A DNA stretch of 28,768 nt. It comes from a virus. Where the stretch lies: IMG/VR virus record IMGVR_UViG_3300030108_000186, positions 1-28,768 of that record; one strand, given 5' to 3'. Shown here one piece after another: positions 21,551 through 28,494 of this stretch (position 1 is its first letter; each line of letters begins with the position of its first letter). The notes under the pieces are model-generated. The model saw nothing but the letters and a program-made list of their open reading frames with translations. It searched no databases and was not told the DNA's origin. The translations under genes and the position numbers were made by a program.

Positions 21551-22096
21551 ATGATACAAGGTAAAACCAAGTCAGCAATACTAAGCACAACAGATGGAAT
21601 CATAGTTACAGAGGATAATAGAATTTATCAATTTTATCTTCCACCATGTCCTGCTGCTATTGAAGGTCGTAATGTTCCTAAGACACAAATTAGATTATTA
21701 TTCAAGTTCATAAACCAAATGGACAAATCTGTTCAGTATGCTTACCTCAAAGGTGGTAGTGCTAATATATATGATAGATACACAGCTTTACAATTTAGTT
21801 ACGAAGCTACATTAGATTCAAATAGTGTATATAATGGTGAAACTAGCTTTAAAATTGCAGGAACGTATGTTTACGAAGTTTACGAAGTTTCTTGGGATGG
21901 TACGGTAAGTTTGACAGCTACAACAGCACCTGCAACAGAAACGCAAGTTTTAGAGCCTGCAGATACAGCAGGTGTTGTAAGAGGATTAGTTACAAAAGGT
22001 CTGATGTATTTAACAGACGTTGATGGAACACAACAAGTACAATATACGCAACATCCTGAGCCAAGTGGTACAAATTATATATACTACGGACAATAA
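21551..22096 (+). CDS. Structural protein of the head/portal operon (unknown)
   Basis: 181 residues, beta-rich with Tyr-rich strands: TTDGIIVTEDNRIYQFYLPP, IRLLFKFINQMDKSVQYAYL and GTYVYEVYEVSWDGTVSLTA. The end GTNYIYYGQ is one I associate with small virion proteins of Bacteroidetes phages. It is the first gene after promoter E and just before the portal gene, so a role in the head or neck is likely. No motif tells the exact role. Confidence 0.5.
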   Translation: MIQGKTKSAILSTTDGIIVTEDNRIYQFYLPPCPAAIEGRNVPKTQIRLLFKFINQMDKSVQYAYLKGGSANIYDRYTALQFSYEATLDSNSVYNGETSFKIAGTYVYEVYEVSWDGTVSLTATTAPATETQVLEPADTAGVVRGLVTKGLMYLTDVDGTQQVQYTQHPEPSGTNYIYYGQ

Positions 22097-22105
22097 AAAT
22101 ATATT

Positions 22106-24160
22106 ATGAAAGATAACATTTTAAATATCAACTTAGAAACTGAAACAGCACCTCATGTAGTAGAAGAAAGAGGTAAAGATTGGATTAGTTATGGAACAGA
22201 AAATTGGAACAACTTATATCCGCAGTTCTTAATTGATTTATACTACAACTCTTCAACTCAGGCAGCTATTATAAATGCAACTGCAGAAATGATAGCAGCA
22301 GAAAATTTAGTAATAGAAGATGAAGAAAATAGGAATTTAGATGCTAGAGTAAAATTAAGTCATTTCATGGATAGAGCTAACTCAAAAGAAAGCCTACATG
22401 AAGTAATAAAGAAAATATCATTTGATTTTAAACTTCAAGGAGCATTTGCACTTAATATAGTGTGGTCTAAGGACAGAACTCAGATAGCAGAGATATATCA
22501 TATACCTGTTGAGAAGATAAGGGCTGAGAAGCCAAATAAATTAGGTAGAGTAGAAGCGTTTTATGTATCATCTGATTGGAGAAATACAAGAATCAACAAG
22601 CCATACAGAGTACCTGCATTCAACATTAATGACAGAACATCTGCAAATCAAATTCTTTATTCAGGTCTATACAGTCCTAATATGAACGTATATCACACTC
22701 CTGATTATGTAGCTGCAAATAATTGGGCATTAGTAGACCAAAAGGTTGCTGAATACCACCTTTCAAATATATCTAATGGATTCGCAGGTTCGTACTTCAT
22801 CAGCTTTGCTAATGGAGTTCCTACAGCAGAAGAAAGATACCAAATTGAGCAAAGTTTAGCACAAAAATTCACAGGAGAAAAAGCGGCAGGAAGATTCGTA
22901 TTGACATTCTCAGACGATAGAACTAGAACTCCTGAAATTGTACCAATTAGTATGTCTGACGCAGATAAGCAATATCTAGCATTACAGGAACTTTTGGTTC
23001 AGAATATATTGACAGGTCACAGAGTCACTTCTCCGATGCTTATGGGTATTAAAAACGAAACAGGATTAGGTTCTAATGTAGATGAACTTAATGCAGCAGC
23101 GAACTTTTACCTAAATACAGTAGTAAAACCTTACCAAGACCACATCGTAAAAGAGCTAAGAAAGATATTTAAGGTAAACAACATGGATATGCCTGTAAAC
23201 TTCGTTCAGTTAAAACCTATTACAGTACAGTTTACAAGTGAAGATTTAAAAGGTGTAATGACACAAGATGAAATTAGAGATGAATTAGGTCTAGAACCAT
23301 TAGATACTGAAATAGAAGTTAAAGAAAATTTAGCAAAAGTAGGTTCTATGATAACAGATGGTATAGAATTACCTTTATTTGAAACAAAAGAAGAAGCTGA
23401 AGCTGAAGCTAAAAAACTTGGTTGTTCTGGAAGTCATATACATACACAAGACGGTAAGGAGTATTATATGCCTTGTGAAAATCACGACCAAATAAAACAA
23501 GTAAATGCTGAATGTAATTGTAAGTTAAGTAGTGAAACAGAATTTACAGAATTATCTAAATTTATAGAAGAGTTTGGCGAAGATATACCTGAAGATTGGG
23601 AATTAGTAGATGAAGAAATAGTTGATGGTGAACATCAAGATTTTAATTATGAAACTGAATTAAATAAAGCTGTAAACGAAAAATATGATTTTAAAGTAAG
23701 CACAGGAACAGCAAGACCAAACGCAAGAAGCGAACAAGATGGCTTGAACAGGTCAGGCAATGATTTTTACAAAGTTAGATATGTATATACTAAAGATAAT
23801 TTTTTAAGCCAAGAAGGAGAAACAAGAGATTTTTGCAGCCAAATGATGTCAGCTAATAAAATTTATCGTAAAGAAGATATTTTACAAATGACAGATAGAG
23901 CAGTAAATCCAGGTTGGGGACCTCGTGGTGCTGATACATATTCTATATGGCTTTACAAAGGCGGAGGTAACTGCCATCATTTTTGGCTAAGAAGAATTTA
24001 CAAAACATCTCTAAGAGGTGCAAAAAGTAAAATCAACGACAATCAAATAATCAGTTACACTAAAGCACTTTCAGAAGGGTTCACAGCAGAGCGTAATGAT
24101 GCACTTGTAGCAAGACCACCAAAAAGAATGATTAACCAAGGATTTTTAGAACCAAGATAA
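22106..24160 (+). CDS. Portal protein with long C-terminal extension
   Basis: 684 residues. The first 390 residues are portal-like: WISYGTENWNNLYPQFLIDL, a helical clip region, LQGAFALNIVWSKDRTQIAE, IYHIPVEKIRAEKPNKLGRV, and an end with QDEIRDELGLEPLD, a common close of portal domains. Then come an acidic linker with GCSGSHIHTQDGKEYYMPCE (about 433-452), a 'LVDEEIVDGEHQDFNYE' motif, and a final domain from about 530: GTARPNARSEQDGLNRSG, SQMMSANKIYRKEDILQM, VNPGWGPRGADTYSIWLYKG and GNCHHFWLRRIYK. The portal forms the dodecameric ring for DNA passage. The extension is a Cys/His-containing domain known from phages of Bacteroidetes as a fusion or separate protein; its activity is unknown. Confidence 0.75.
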   Translation: MKDNILNINLETETAPHVVEERGKDWISYGTENWNNLYPQFLIDLYYNSSTQAAIINATAEMIAAENLVIEDEENRNLDARVKLSHFMDRANSKESLHEVIKKISFDFKLQGAFALNIVWSKDRTQIAEIYHIPVEKIRAEKPNKLGRVEAFYVSSDWRNTRINKPYRVPAFNINDRTSANQILYSGLYSPNMNVYHTPDYVAANNWALVDQKVAEYHLSNISNGFAGSYFISFANGVPTAEERYQIEQSLAQKFTGEKAAGRFVLTFSDDRTRTPEIVPISMSDADKQYLALQELLVQNILTGHRVTSPMLMGIKNETGLGSNVDELNAAANFYLNTVVKPYQDHIVKELRKIFKVNNMDMPVNFVQLKPITVQFTSEDLKGVMTQDEIRDELGLEPLDTEIEVKENLAKVGSMITDGIELPLFETKEEAEAEAKKLGCSGSHIHTQDGKEYYMPCENHDQIKQVNAECNCKLSSETEFTELSKFIEEFGEDIPEDWELVDEEIVDGEHQDFNYETELNKAVNEKYDFKVSTGTARPNARSEQDGLNRSGNDFYKVRYVYTKDNFLSQEGETRDFCSQMMSANKIYRKEDILQMTDRAVNPGWGPRGADTYSIWLYKGGGNCHHFWLRRIYKTSLRGAKSKINDNQIISYTKALSEGFTAERNDALVARPPKRMINQGFLEPR

Positions 24161-24162
24161 TT

Positions 24163-24738
24163 ATGGCATACGTACTATTCATATCAGAACAGAAGCTAAA
24201 AGACAGCACAGCAATCAACCTTAATGTTGATGTAGAATTACTACTACCATATGTAAGGCAAGCACAGAAGTTGTATGTTGAAGCTAAACTAGGAACAAAA
24301 CTTACTCAAAAATTGAAAGATTTAATTACTGCAGGAACTTTAGGTAATGTAGGTAATGAAGCGTACAAATCTTTAGTTGATGACTACATTGGTGACATGC
24401 TACCGAATTGGGCGTTTTATCACGCAGTACCTTTTTTAAGATTTAAAATAGAAAATGGTAATATATATTCAAAAACATCTGAAACAGGAACTGCTTTAAG
24501 TACAGAAGAAGCACAACATCTTAGAGAAGAAGTAAGAAATACTGCTGAATATTATACAGAACGTATGATAGATTATGTAAGAAACAATATAAGCAGCTTT
24601 CCAGAATACAATCAAAACAGCGGTGCAGATGTCAATCCAGACCCTAATGCATATTATAATGGTATGAATCTTGAAAGACCAAGACAGGGTACTGAGATAA
24701 CTTTGAGAAACTTTTTAAATGCTTCTGACTATTCATAA
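24163..24738 (+). CDS. Head-tail connector-like protein (DUF6712 type)
   Basis: 191 residues, mostly helical. VLFISEQKLKDSTAINLNVD, VELLLPYVRQAQKLYVEAKL, GTKLTQKLKDLITAG and a middle LPNWAFYHAVPFLRFKIENG fit the pattern of Bacteroidetes connector proteins that dock under the portal. The rhythm 'L.....i..aq...i...lG..ly..l' is typical of gp6/gp7-like adaptors. It begins two bases after the portal stop. Its stop overlaps the next small gene by one base, and the lysis genes follow. Confidence 0.65.
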   Translation: MAYVLFISEQKLKDSTAINLNVDVELLLPYVRQAQKLYVEAKLGTKLTQKLKDLITAGTLGNVGNEAYKSLVDDYIGDMLPNWAFYHAVPFLRFKIENGNIYSKTSETGTALSTEEAQHLREEVRNTAEYYTERMIDYVRNNISSFPEYNQNSGADVNPDPNAYYNGMNLERPRQGTEITLRNFLNASDYS

Positions 24739-24854
24739 TGAAGAAATATTACAAGCCAAAAAAAACTAACATAACTAAATTGAAATCATATTTAGATAAA
24801 AATAATACAAATGGACAACGTAAAAGACACAGTACAAGTAGCTGCAGCAAATAG
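24738..24854 (+). CDS. Small basic protein (38 aa)
   Basis: ATG 24738 overlaps the connector stop (TAATG). The peptide begins MKKYYKPKKTNITKLKSYLD and ends Arg/Ser-rich. Its last 44 bases overlap the next gene in another frame. The start coupling supports translation; function is unknown. Confidence 0.4.
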   Translation: MKKYYKPKKTNITKLKSYLDKNNTNGQRKRHSTSSCSK

Positions 24855-24969
24855 CACAGCAATAGGATTCAGTATTACAGATTGTAATGAAATCCTTACA
24901 TTCGTATCATTGATACTAGCAATAGCGTTTACCATTTACAAGTTTTTTAAATTTAACAAAAATGCCTAA
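24811..24969 (+). CDS. Small holin-like membrane protein (52 aa)
   Basis: 52 residues with one hydrophobic helix at about 29-46 (LTFVSLILAIAFTIYKFF) and a basic tail (KFFKFNKNA), N-terminal part polar (MDNVKDTVQVAAANSTAIG). This topology and the place just upstream of an M15 endolysin fit a class-III-like holin or spanin-type helper. It overlaps both neighbours. Holin function is inferred from place and shape only. Confidence 0.45.
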   Translation: MDNVKDTVQVAAANSTAIGFSITDCNEILTFVSLILAIAFTIYKFFKFNKNA

Positions 24970-25093
24970 GAAGAGAAAGCTTAACTCAAAGAACCCTAAA
25001 TATTTAAAAAATGTTGACAAGGATATTAAAGTTCGTAGAGAACCTGCTTGCGAAGCTAAAGGTTGTAAAGTTTACAAAGTATATTCCCTATAA
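24962..25093 (+). CDS. Small basic protein (43 aa) upstream of endolysin
   Basis: ATG 24962 overlaps the previous stop (eight bases). The peptide begins MPKKRKLNSKNPKYLKNVDK and contains two cysteines in ACEAKGCKVYKVY. It shares 83 bases with the 5' part of the next open frame if that is started at ATG 25011. If the endolysin instead starts at TTG 25095, the two genes do not overlap and this one becomes more plausible. Confidence 0.4.
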   Translation: MPKKRKLNSKNPKYLKNVDKDIKVRREPACEAKGCKVYKVYSL

Positions 25094-25457
25094 TTTGGAT
25101 TTAACATATTTTACAATTACTGAATTTGACAGCCCTGATGAATTTGGCTCAGGTTATAGAATGAATAAAGATTTTCTAAGAAGATTAGATACAGCTAGGG
25201 GTATAGCTGGTATACCTTTTAAAATTAATTCAGGGTATAGAACAGCACATCACAATGATACTGTTATTAAAGCTAAAATAACAAGCAGTCACAAAAAAGG
25301 ATTAGCTGTTGATATAGCGTACAAAGGTAGTAGAGAAAGGTATTTGATTATAAATGCTTTAATGATAGTAGGCGTAAACAGATTTGGAATAGGCAAGACT
25401 TTTATACATGCTGATGTTGATAAAAACAAAGATGAAGATGTTATATGGCTATATTGA
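25011..25457 (+). CDS. M15-family peptidase endolysin
   Basis: 148 residues from ATG 25011. The catalytic domain matches peptidase M15A: TITEFDSPDEFGSGYRMN, FKINSGYRTAHHND, then TSSHKKGLAVDIAY with zinc ligands H94 and D101, and FIHADVD with H133. Enzymes of this group cut peptide cross-links in the cell wall and act as phage lysins. No signal peptide is seen, so it needs a holin. The conserved part begins near residue 32; TTG 25095, just past the stop of the overlapping small gene, would give a 120-residue protein of normal M15 length and is a serious alternative start. The amphipathic leader from ATG 25011 would be extra. Confidence 0.8.
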   Translation: MLTRILKFVENLLAKLKVVKFTKYIPYNLDLTYFTITEFDSPDEFGSGYRMNKDFLRRLDTARGIAGIPFKINSGYRTAHHNDTVIKAKITSSHKKGLAVDIAYKGSRERYLIINALMIVGVNRFGIGKTFIHADVDKNKDEDVIWLY

Positions 25458-25493
25458 GCCACTAAATTTGAATATTAACCAAATAAATATATT

Positions 25494-25679
25494 ATGAAAT
25501 TTATTTTAACACAATTACTAAAATCAAAAAAGGTATGGTTAGGTATATCATCTATTATCATTCCTATGATTGCTAACTTTTTAGGAGCTGATGAAGAAGC
25601 TGTATCTAAGATATGGTATTCACTATTAGCTATGTTATTAGGACAATCTGCTGCTGATTTTGGTAAAGAACGAAAGTAA
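25494..25679 (+). CDS. Small membrane protein, holin candidate (61 aa)
   Basis: 61 residues: a basic start (TQLLKSKKVWLG), a hydrophobic helix at about 14-30 (LGISSIIIPMIANFLGA), an acidic bridge, and a second mildly hydrophobic helix (IWYSLLAMLLGQSAADFG). Two-helix proteins of this kind are common next to Bacteroidetes phage lysins and are the usual holin candidates. It lies 36 bases after the endolysin. The end overlaps the start of the phosphoesterase gene. Together with the 52-residue protein upstream there are two membrane candidates in the cassette. Confidence 0.5.
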   Translation: MKFILTQLLKSKKVWLGISSIIIPMIANFLGADEEAVSKIWYSLLAMLLGQSAADFGKERK

Positions 25680-26388
25680 TAGATATAGACTAAAACCACA
25701 CGAGATTGTGGCACTAGAAAAGATGAGGGAATCCGAGACTAGAAATGTTCTAGTCATCGGTGACCTTCATGAACCTTTTTGCTTAGATTCATACTTAGAG
25801 TTCTGTATTGACCAATACTATCTCTATAATTGCACAGAGGTTGTCTTTATAGGCGATATAATAGACAATCACTATTCAAGCTACCATGAGTCCTCAGCTG
25901 ACGGATTGGGTGGCTTAGACGAGCTTGAATTAGCTATTAAGCGTATATCACGTTGGCGTAACGCATTTCCGATGGCTACTGTTATAATCGGTAACCATGA
26001 CAGAATTATAATGAGGAAGGCACAAACATCTAGTATTCCTAGCAAATGGATAAAATCATACAAAGAAGTATTAGAAGTACCTGATTGGAACTTCGTTGAA
26101 AGATACGAGAAAGACAACGTACAATACATTCATGGAGAAGGTGGTACGGCGAGAACCAAATGTCGTGCTGATATGATGAATACAGTACAAGGACATTTAC
26201 ACACACAAGCATACTGCGAACATTATGTTGGTAAGCGTTTCAGAGTATTTGGAATGCAAGTTGGTTGCGGTATTAATCACAAAAGTTACGCGATGGCGTA
26301 TGCAAAATACGGAAAAAGACCAGCCGTGGGGGTAGGAATTGTCAGCAATAATGGCAAAACTCCCATCAATATTCTGATGCCTTTATAA
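25660..26388 (+). CDS. Calcineurin-like metallophosphoesterase
   Basis: 242 residues with all core motifs: GDLHEPF (D35, H37), FIGDIIDNH (D66), IIGNHD (N112, H113), a later metal ligand YIHGEG (H158) and GHLHT (H179, H181). It is therefore a complete two-metal phosphoesterase of about the length usual in phages. Substrate is unknown; phage members may act on nucleotides, RNA ends or cyclic nucleotide signals. The TTG at 25660 opens the frame and gives the usual leader RLKPHEIVALEKMRESETRNV before the first strand; the first in-frame ATG (25723) also keeps all motifs. It is the last gene before the 130-base early promoter region. Confidence 0.8.
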   Translation: MVKNESNRYRLKPHEIVALEKMRESETRNVLVIGDLHEPFCLDSYLEFCIDQYYLYNCTEVVFIGDIIDNHYSSYHESSADGLGGLDELELAIKRISRWRNAFPMATVIIGNHDRIIMRKAQTSSIPSKWIKSYKEVLEVPDWNFVERYEKDNVQYIHGEGGTARTKCRADMMNTVQGHLHTQAYCEHYVGKRFRVFGMQVGCGINHKSYAMAYAKYGKRPAVGVGIVSNNGKTPINILMPL

Positions 26389-26449
26389 AATTTTCACACT
26401 AATTTACTAGATATAGATACACTTTTTTGTTAAAAAAAGAGTTAAAAAG

Positions 26450-26480
26450 TTTGTTAATTCAAAAAAAGTATTTAAATTTG
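26450..26480 (+). promoter_or_regulatory. Bacteroidetes-type host promoter of the early region
   Basis: TTTG at 26450-26453, exactly 19 bases, then TAAATTTG at 26473-26480. This matches the Bacteroidetes housekeeping promoter (-33 TTTG, about 19-21 bases, -7 TAnnTTTG). It lies in the largest noncoding gap of the genome (26389-26518), ahead of the early small-gene run. Transcription would begin near 26485, leaving a leader of about 35 bases before ATG 26519. Confidence 0.6.
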
Positions 26481-26518
26481 TTCCATAATTAAAACGAAAT
26501 AAACTTAAAAAAACAGAA

Positions 26519-26806
26519 ATGGAAACTAAATTAACATTAGAAAAAATTGAAAAGACAAAATCAGGAGTAGAATTTGCTAATATAATATGCGAACTACCTT
26601 TTGAAAGAGCTAACGCAATCGCACAGCGCAAAGAAACTTTGACTGTTAAGTTAAGAAGCACAGGTTTAGGTTGTAGAATAATGAGTGACCACTTAGTATA
26701 TGAAATGAAGTACATTTGTGAAACTTTAGATACTGCAAAAATATCTAAATGGGTTAAAGAAATTTTACAATCAAATAAATTTTTAAACGAAACTAAAACA
26801 ATATAA
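26519..26806 (+). CDS. Unknown early protein (95 aa)
   Basis: First gene after the host-type promoter. 95 residues, soluble, mixed alpha/beta: METKLTLEKIEKTKSGVEFA, then NIICELPFERANAIAQRKET and a basic middle LTVKLRSTGLGCRIMSDHL, ending in a helix (TAKISKWVKEILQSNKF). The leader ends ACAGAA directly before ATG, as at two other early genes. I do not recognise the family. Being first in the early block, it might be a host-takeover factor, which is an inference from position only. It is followed by a G5C/GC5 hairpin. Confidence 0.55.
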   Translation: METKLTLEKIEKTKSGVEFANIICELPFERANAIAQRKETLTVKLRSTGLGCRIMSDHLVYEMKYICETLDTAKISKWVKEILQSNKFLNETKTI

Positions 26807-26813
26807 TTAATCA

Positions 26814-26831
26814 GGGGGCGTAACAGCCCCC
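26814..26831 (+). terminator. G5C/GC5 hairpin between early genes
   Basis: GGGGGC (26814-26819) pairs with GCCCCC (26826-26831) around loop GTAACA. A perfect six-pair GC stem is conspicuous in this AT-rich genome. It lacks a T run, so it may attenuate transcription or protect the mRNA 3' end after gene 26519. Confidence 0.5.
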
Positions 26832-26848
26832 ATAAAACATTTACAGAA

Positions 26849-27106
26849 ATGAAATCAAATTTTAAAATGCTAGAAGCAACAACTAAACAAGAAGCTATTA
26901 TATCTATATGCGATGTAATGGCAGAAAACCCTATATGGCTAAACAAATGTACATCAGATATATTTGCTCTTATTAATAATTTACATACAACTAGAAAAAA
27001 GACTCATTGGTTGAATCAATTGACATTTAGTCAAGTAAGAGATTTGTTTATCGAAATAAAAACTGAATACTATAACTTTAAAGATAAGACAGAATGGAAC
27101 TTTTAA
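26849..27106 (+). CDS. Unknown early protein (85 aa)
   Basis: 85 residues, helical and soluble: LEATTKQEAIISICDVMAEN, LNKCTSDIFALINNLH, then HWLNQLTFSQVRDLFIEIK and an aromatic end. It has the ACAGAA leader just before ATG 26849 behind the GC hairpin. Its last thirteen bases overlap the next gene. The segment 'LtfsQVRDLFIEIKTEYYN' looks like a protein interaction helix. No function is recognised. Confidence 0.55.
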   Translation: MKSNFKMLEATTKQEAIISICDVMAENPIWLNKCTSDIFALINNLHTTRKKTHWLNQLTFSQVRDLFIEIKTEYYNFKDKTEWNF

Positions 27107-27366
27107 GCGAATATTGGGTACTCAAAGGGTGCTATGATGCAGTATCTGTTCATGATTATAATACTGATACCAAATGTGTTGATTATAGAATGTCAGGAGG
27201 TAGCGTTGTAGTTGTAGGAACTGCAGAACAAATATTAAATAAATTCAGATATATGCTTAGGAATCACGGTTGGCAATTAAGAGATAGTTTTACTATTGAT
27301 TTAAAGCAAGAATGGGTTGATTTATATAATGAGAAAAAAGAATGTTTAATTTTAAATGCAAGATAA
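27094..27366 (+). CDS. Unknown early protein (90 aa)
   Basis: 90 residues, alpha/beta: ELLSEYWVLKGCYDAVSVHD, a beta hairpin GGSVVVVGTAEQILNKFRYM, and a charged helical end (TIDLKQEWVDLYNEKKECL). No known motif is seen. It overlaps the preceding gene by thirteen bases and its stop shares one base with the next ATG (TAATG), so it is in a coupled set of small genes. Confidence 0.55.
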   Translation: MELLSEYWVLKGCYDAVSVHDYNTDTKCVDYRMSGGSVVVVGTAEQILNKFRYMLRNHGWQLRDSFTIDLKQEWVDLYNEKKECLILNAR

Positions 27367-27572
27367 TGGCAAAAGAAAAAGAAATAATAAAACGAATGAA
27401 TGATATAAATACTTTCCAAGCACATGAAAACGAAGTATGCCTAAGAGGAACAGATGAATATGGCAAAGACTTTACAGTTTGGTGGGATAGTTATGATTTT
27501 CTGACTTGGATAGACAAAGAACAATTAGATTATATCAAAGAACAATTAACTAAATACATACAAGAGAAATGA
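27366..27572 (+). CDS. Unknown early protein (68 aa)
   Basis: 68 residues from ATG 27366 (TAATG with the previous stop; the upstream in-frame ATG 27342 lies inside the previous gene). Features are KEKEIIKRMNDINTF, a short beta part (EVCLRGTDEYGKDFTVWWDS) and a helix (LTWIDKEQLDYIKEQLTKYI). It looks like a small ligand-binding or interaction fold. Function is unknown; the end overlaps the next gene by four bases (ATGA). Confidence 0.5.
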   Translation: MAKEKEIIKRMNDINTFQAHENEVCLRGTDEYGKDFTVWWDSYDFLTWIDKEQLDYIKEQLTKYIQEK

Positions 27573-27868
27573 AAACGAATATAAATGAATATGAATTCTG
27601 CAGGTGGTTTGAAATGCACAGGCCAAACAATTTTAGCTACGATGGACTAAGAGCTTTATATGATATGCTTACTAGCTATGAAGAAGATACAGGAGAAGAA
27701 ATAGAATACGACCCAATAGCGTTTTGTTGTGAATATACAGAATACGAAAACATTGAAGAGTTTTGGCAAGATTATGACAAAGAAGAATATCCTGATGAAC
27801 AGTCAATAATGGATAATACATTTTATTGGGCATTTGGAGATGAATCTTTTATAATACAACAATTTTAA
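27569..27868 (+). CDS. Very acidic small protein (99 aa)
   Basis: 99 residues with 17 Glu and 9 Asp but only 5 Lys/Arg, so strongly negative. Order: EYEFCRWFEMHRPNNFSYDG, LRALYDMLTSYEEDTGEEIE, YDPIAFCCEYTEYENIEEFW, and the end FGDESFIIQQF. The pattern 'FSydGLraLyd.Le..eed.geeie.DviaicceyteYe' is one seen in phage proteins of unknown function. Acidic phage proteins can mimic DNA and block host nucleases; that is possible here but unproven. Starts at an ATGA overlap. Confidence 0.55.
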   Translation: MKTNINEYEFCRWFEMHRPNNFSYDGLRALYDMLTSYEEDTGEEIEYDPIAFCCEYTEYENIEEFWQDYDKEEYPDEQSIMDNTFYWAFGDESFIIQQF

Positions 27869-27869
27869 A

Positions 27870-28025
27870 ATGAAATCAAAAATTTATTACTTCCAAGACT
27901 GGTTAATATGGTTAAATAAAAAACAAATACCAGTAAATATAAAACATATGTACTTTGAAGAACAATATCAAAATTTAGAGACATTTGAAAACAACTATAA
28001 AAATTTTAAAAACTTAAATAACTAA
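27870..28025 (+). CDS. Small unknown protein (51 aa)
   Basis: ATG 27870 lies one base after the previous stop, and the frame runs to TAA 28023-28025. The peptide starts MKSKIYYFQDWLIWLNKKQI and is rich in Asn, Lys and aromatics. Codon use is like its neighbours. No function is recognised. Confidence 0.45.
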   Translation: MKSKIYYFQDWLIWLNKKQIPVNIKHMYFEEQYQNLETFENNYKNFKNLNN

Positions 28026-28089
28026 AAACAAAAAGATTTAAATAATTTTTATATTTTTAACAAAATTTTTAACTTAAATATTAACAGAA

Positions 28090-28482
28090 ATGAAAAGAGA
28101 ATTATTAAAACAAAAGTACGAGAAGTACGAACTTACTGCTGACGATGTTTTTAAACATCAGCATTACATTATTATCACAAGAAGTGGTATTGAAAAAATT
28201 CAAGCATTAGAAAACATACATATAAATTATGATGTAATAAAATGCGAACCGAACTTTGCTTCAGTCAAAGCAACAGCAATAAAAGAAACAAATACTATAC
28301 AGACATTTGGTTCAGCTTTAAAGGGTAACAGCTTTAAAGATGGTAATACTAATACTTGGTATGTCTTAGAGATGGCAGAAAAAAGAGCAATGTCAAGAGC
28401 AGTATTGAAGCTGACAGGATTCTATGAGCTAGGAGTATTTGGCGAAGATGAAGCAGAAGATTTTAAAAAGAGTAATAACTAA
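28090..28482 (+). CDS. Putative recombination/annealing accessory protein
   Basis: 130 residues. Key stretches are HYIIITRSGIEKIQALENIH, then CEPNFASVKATAI, and a helix AEKRAMSRAVLKLTGFYELG followed by VFGEDEAEDF. The block 'emAeKRA.sRAvLkl.g.ye.GvfgEdEae' is shared by phage proteins that often accompany SSBs and single-strand-annealing genes and may support ssDNA handling. The next gene, SSB, starts twelve bases later, which fits such a job. It carries an ACAGAA leader before ATG 28090 and a 64-base AT-rich gap before it. Assignment is tentative. Confidence 0.5.
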   Translation: MKRELLKQKYEKYELTADDVFKHQHYIIITRSGIEKIQALENIHINYDVIKCEPNFASVKATAIKETNTIQTFGSALKGNSFKDGNTNTWYVLEMAEKRAMSRAVLKLTGFYELGVFGEDEAEDFKKSNN

Positions 28483-28494
28483 ATAATAATTAAA

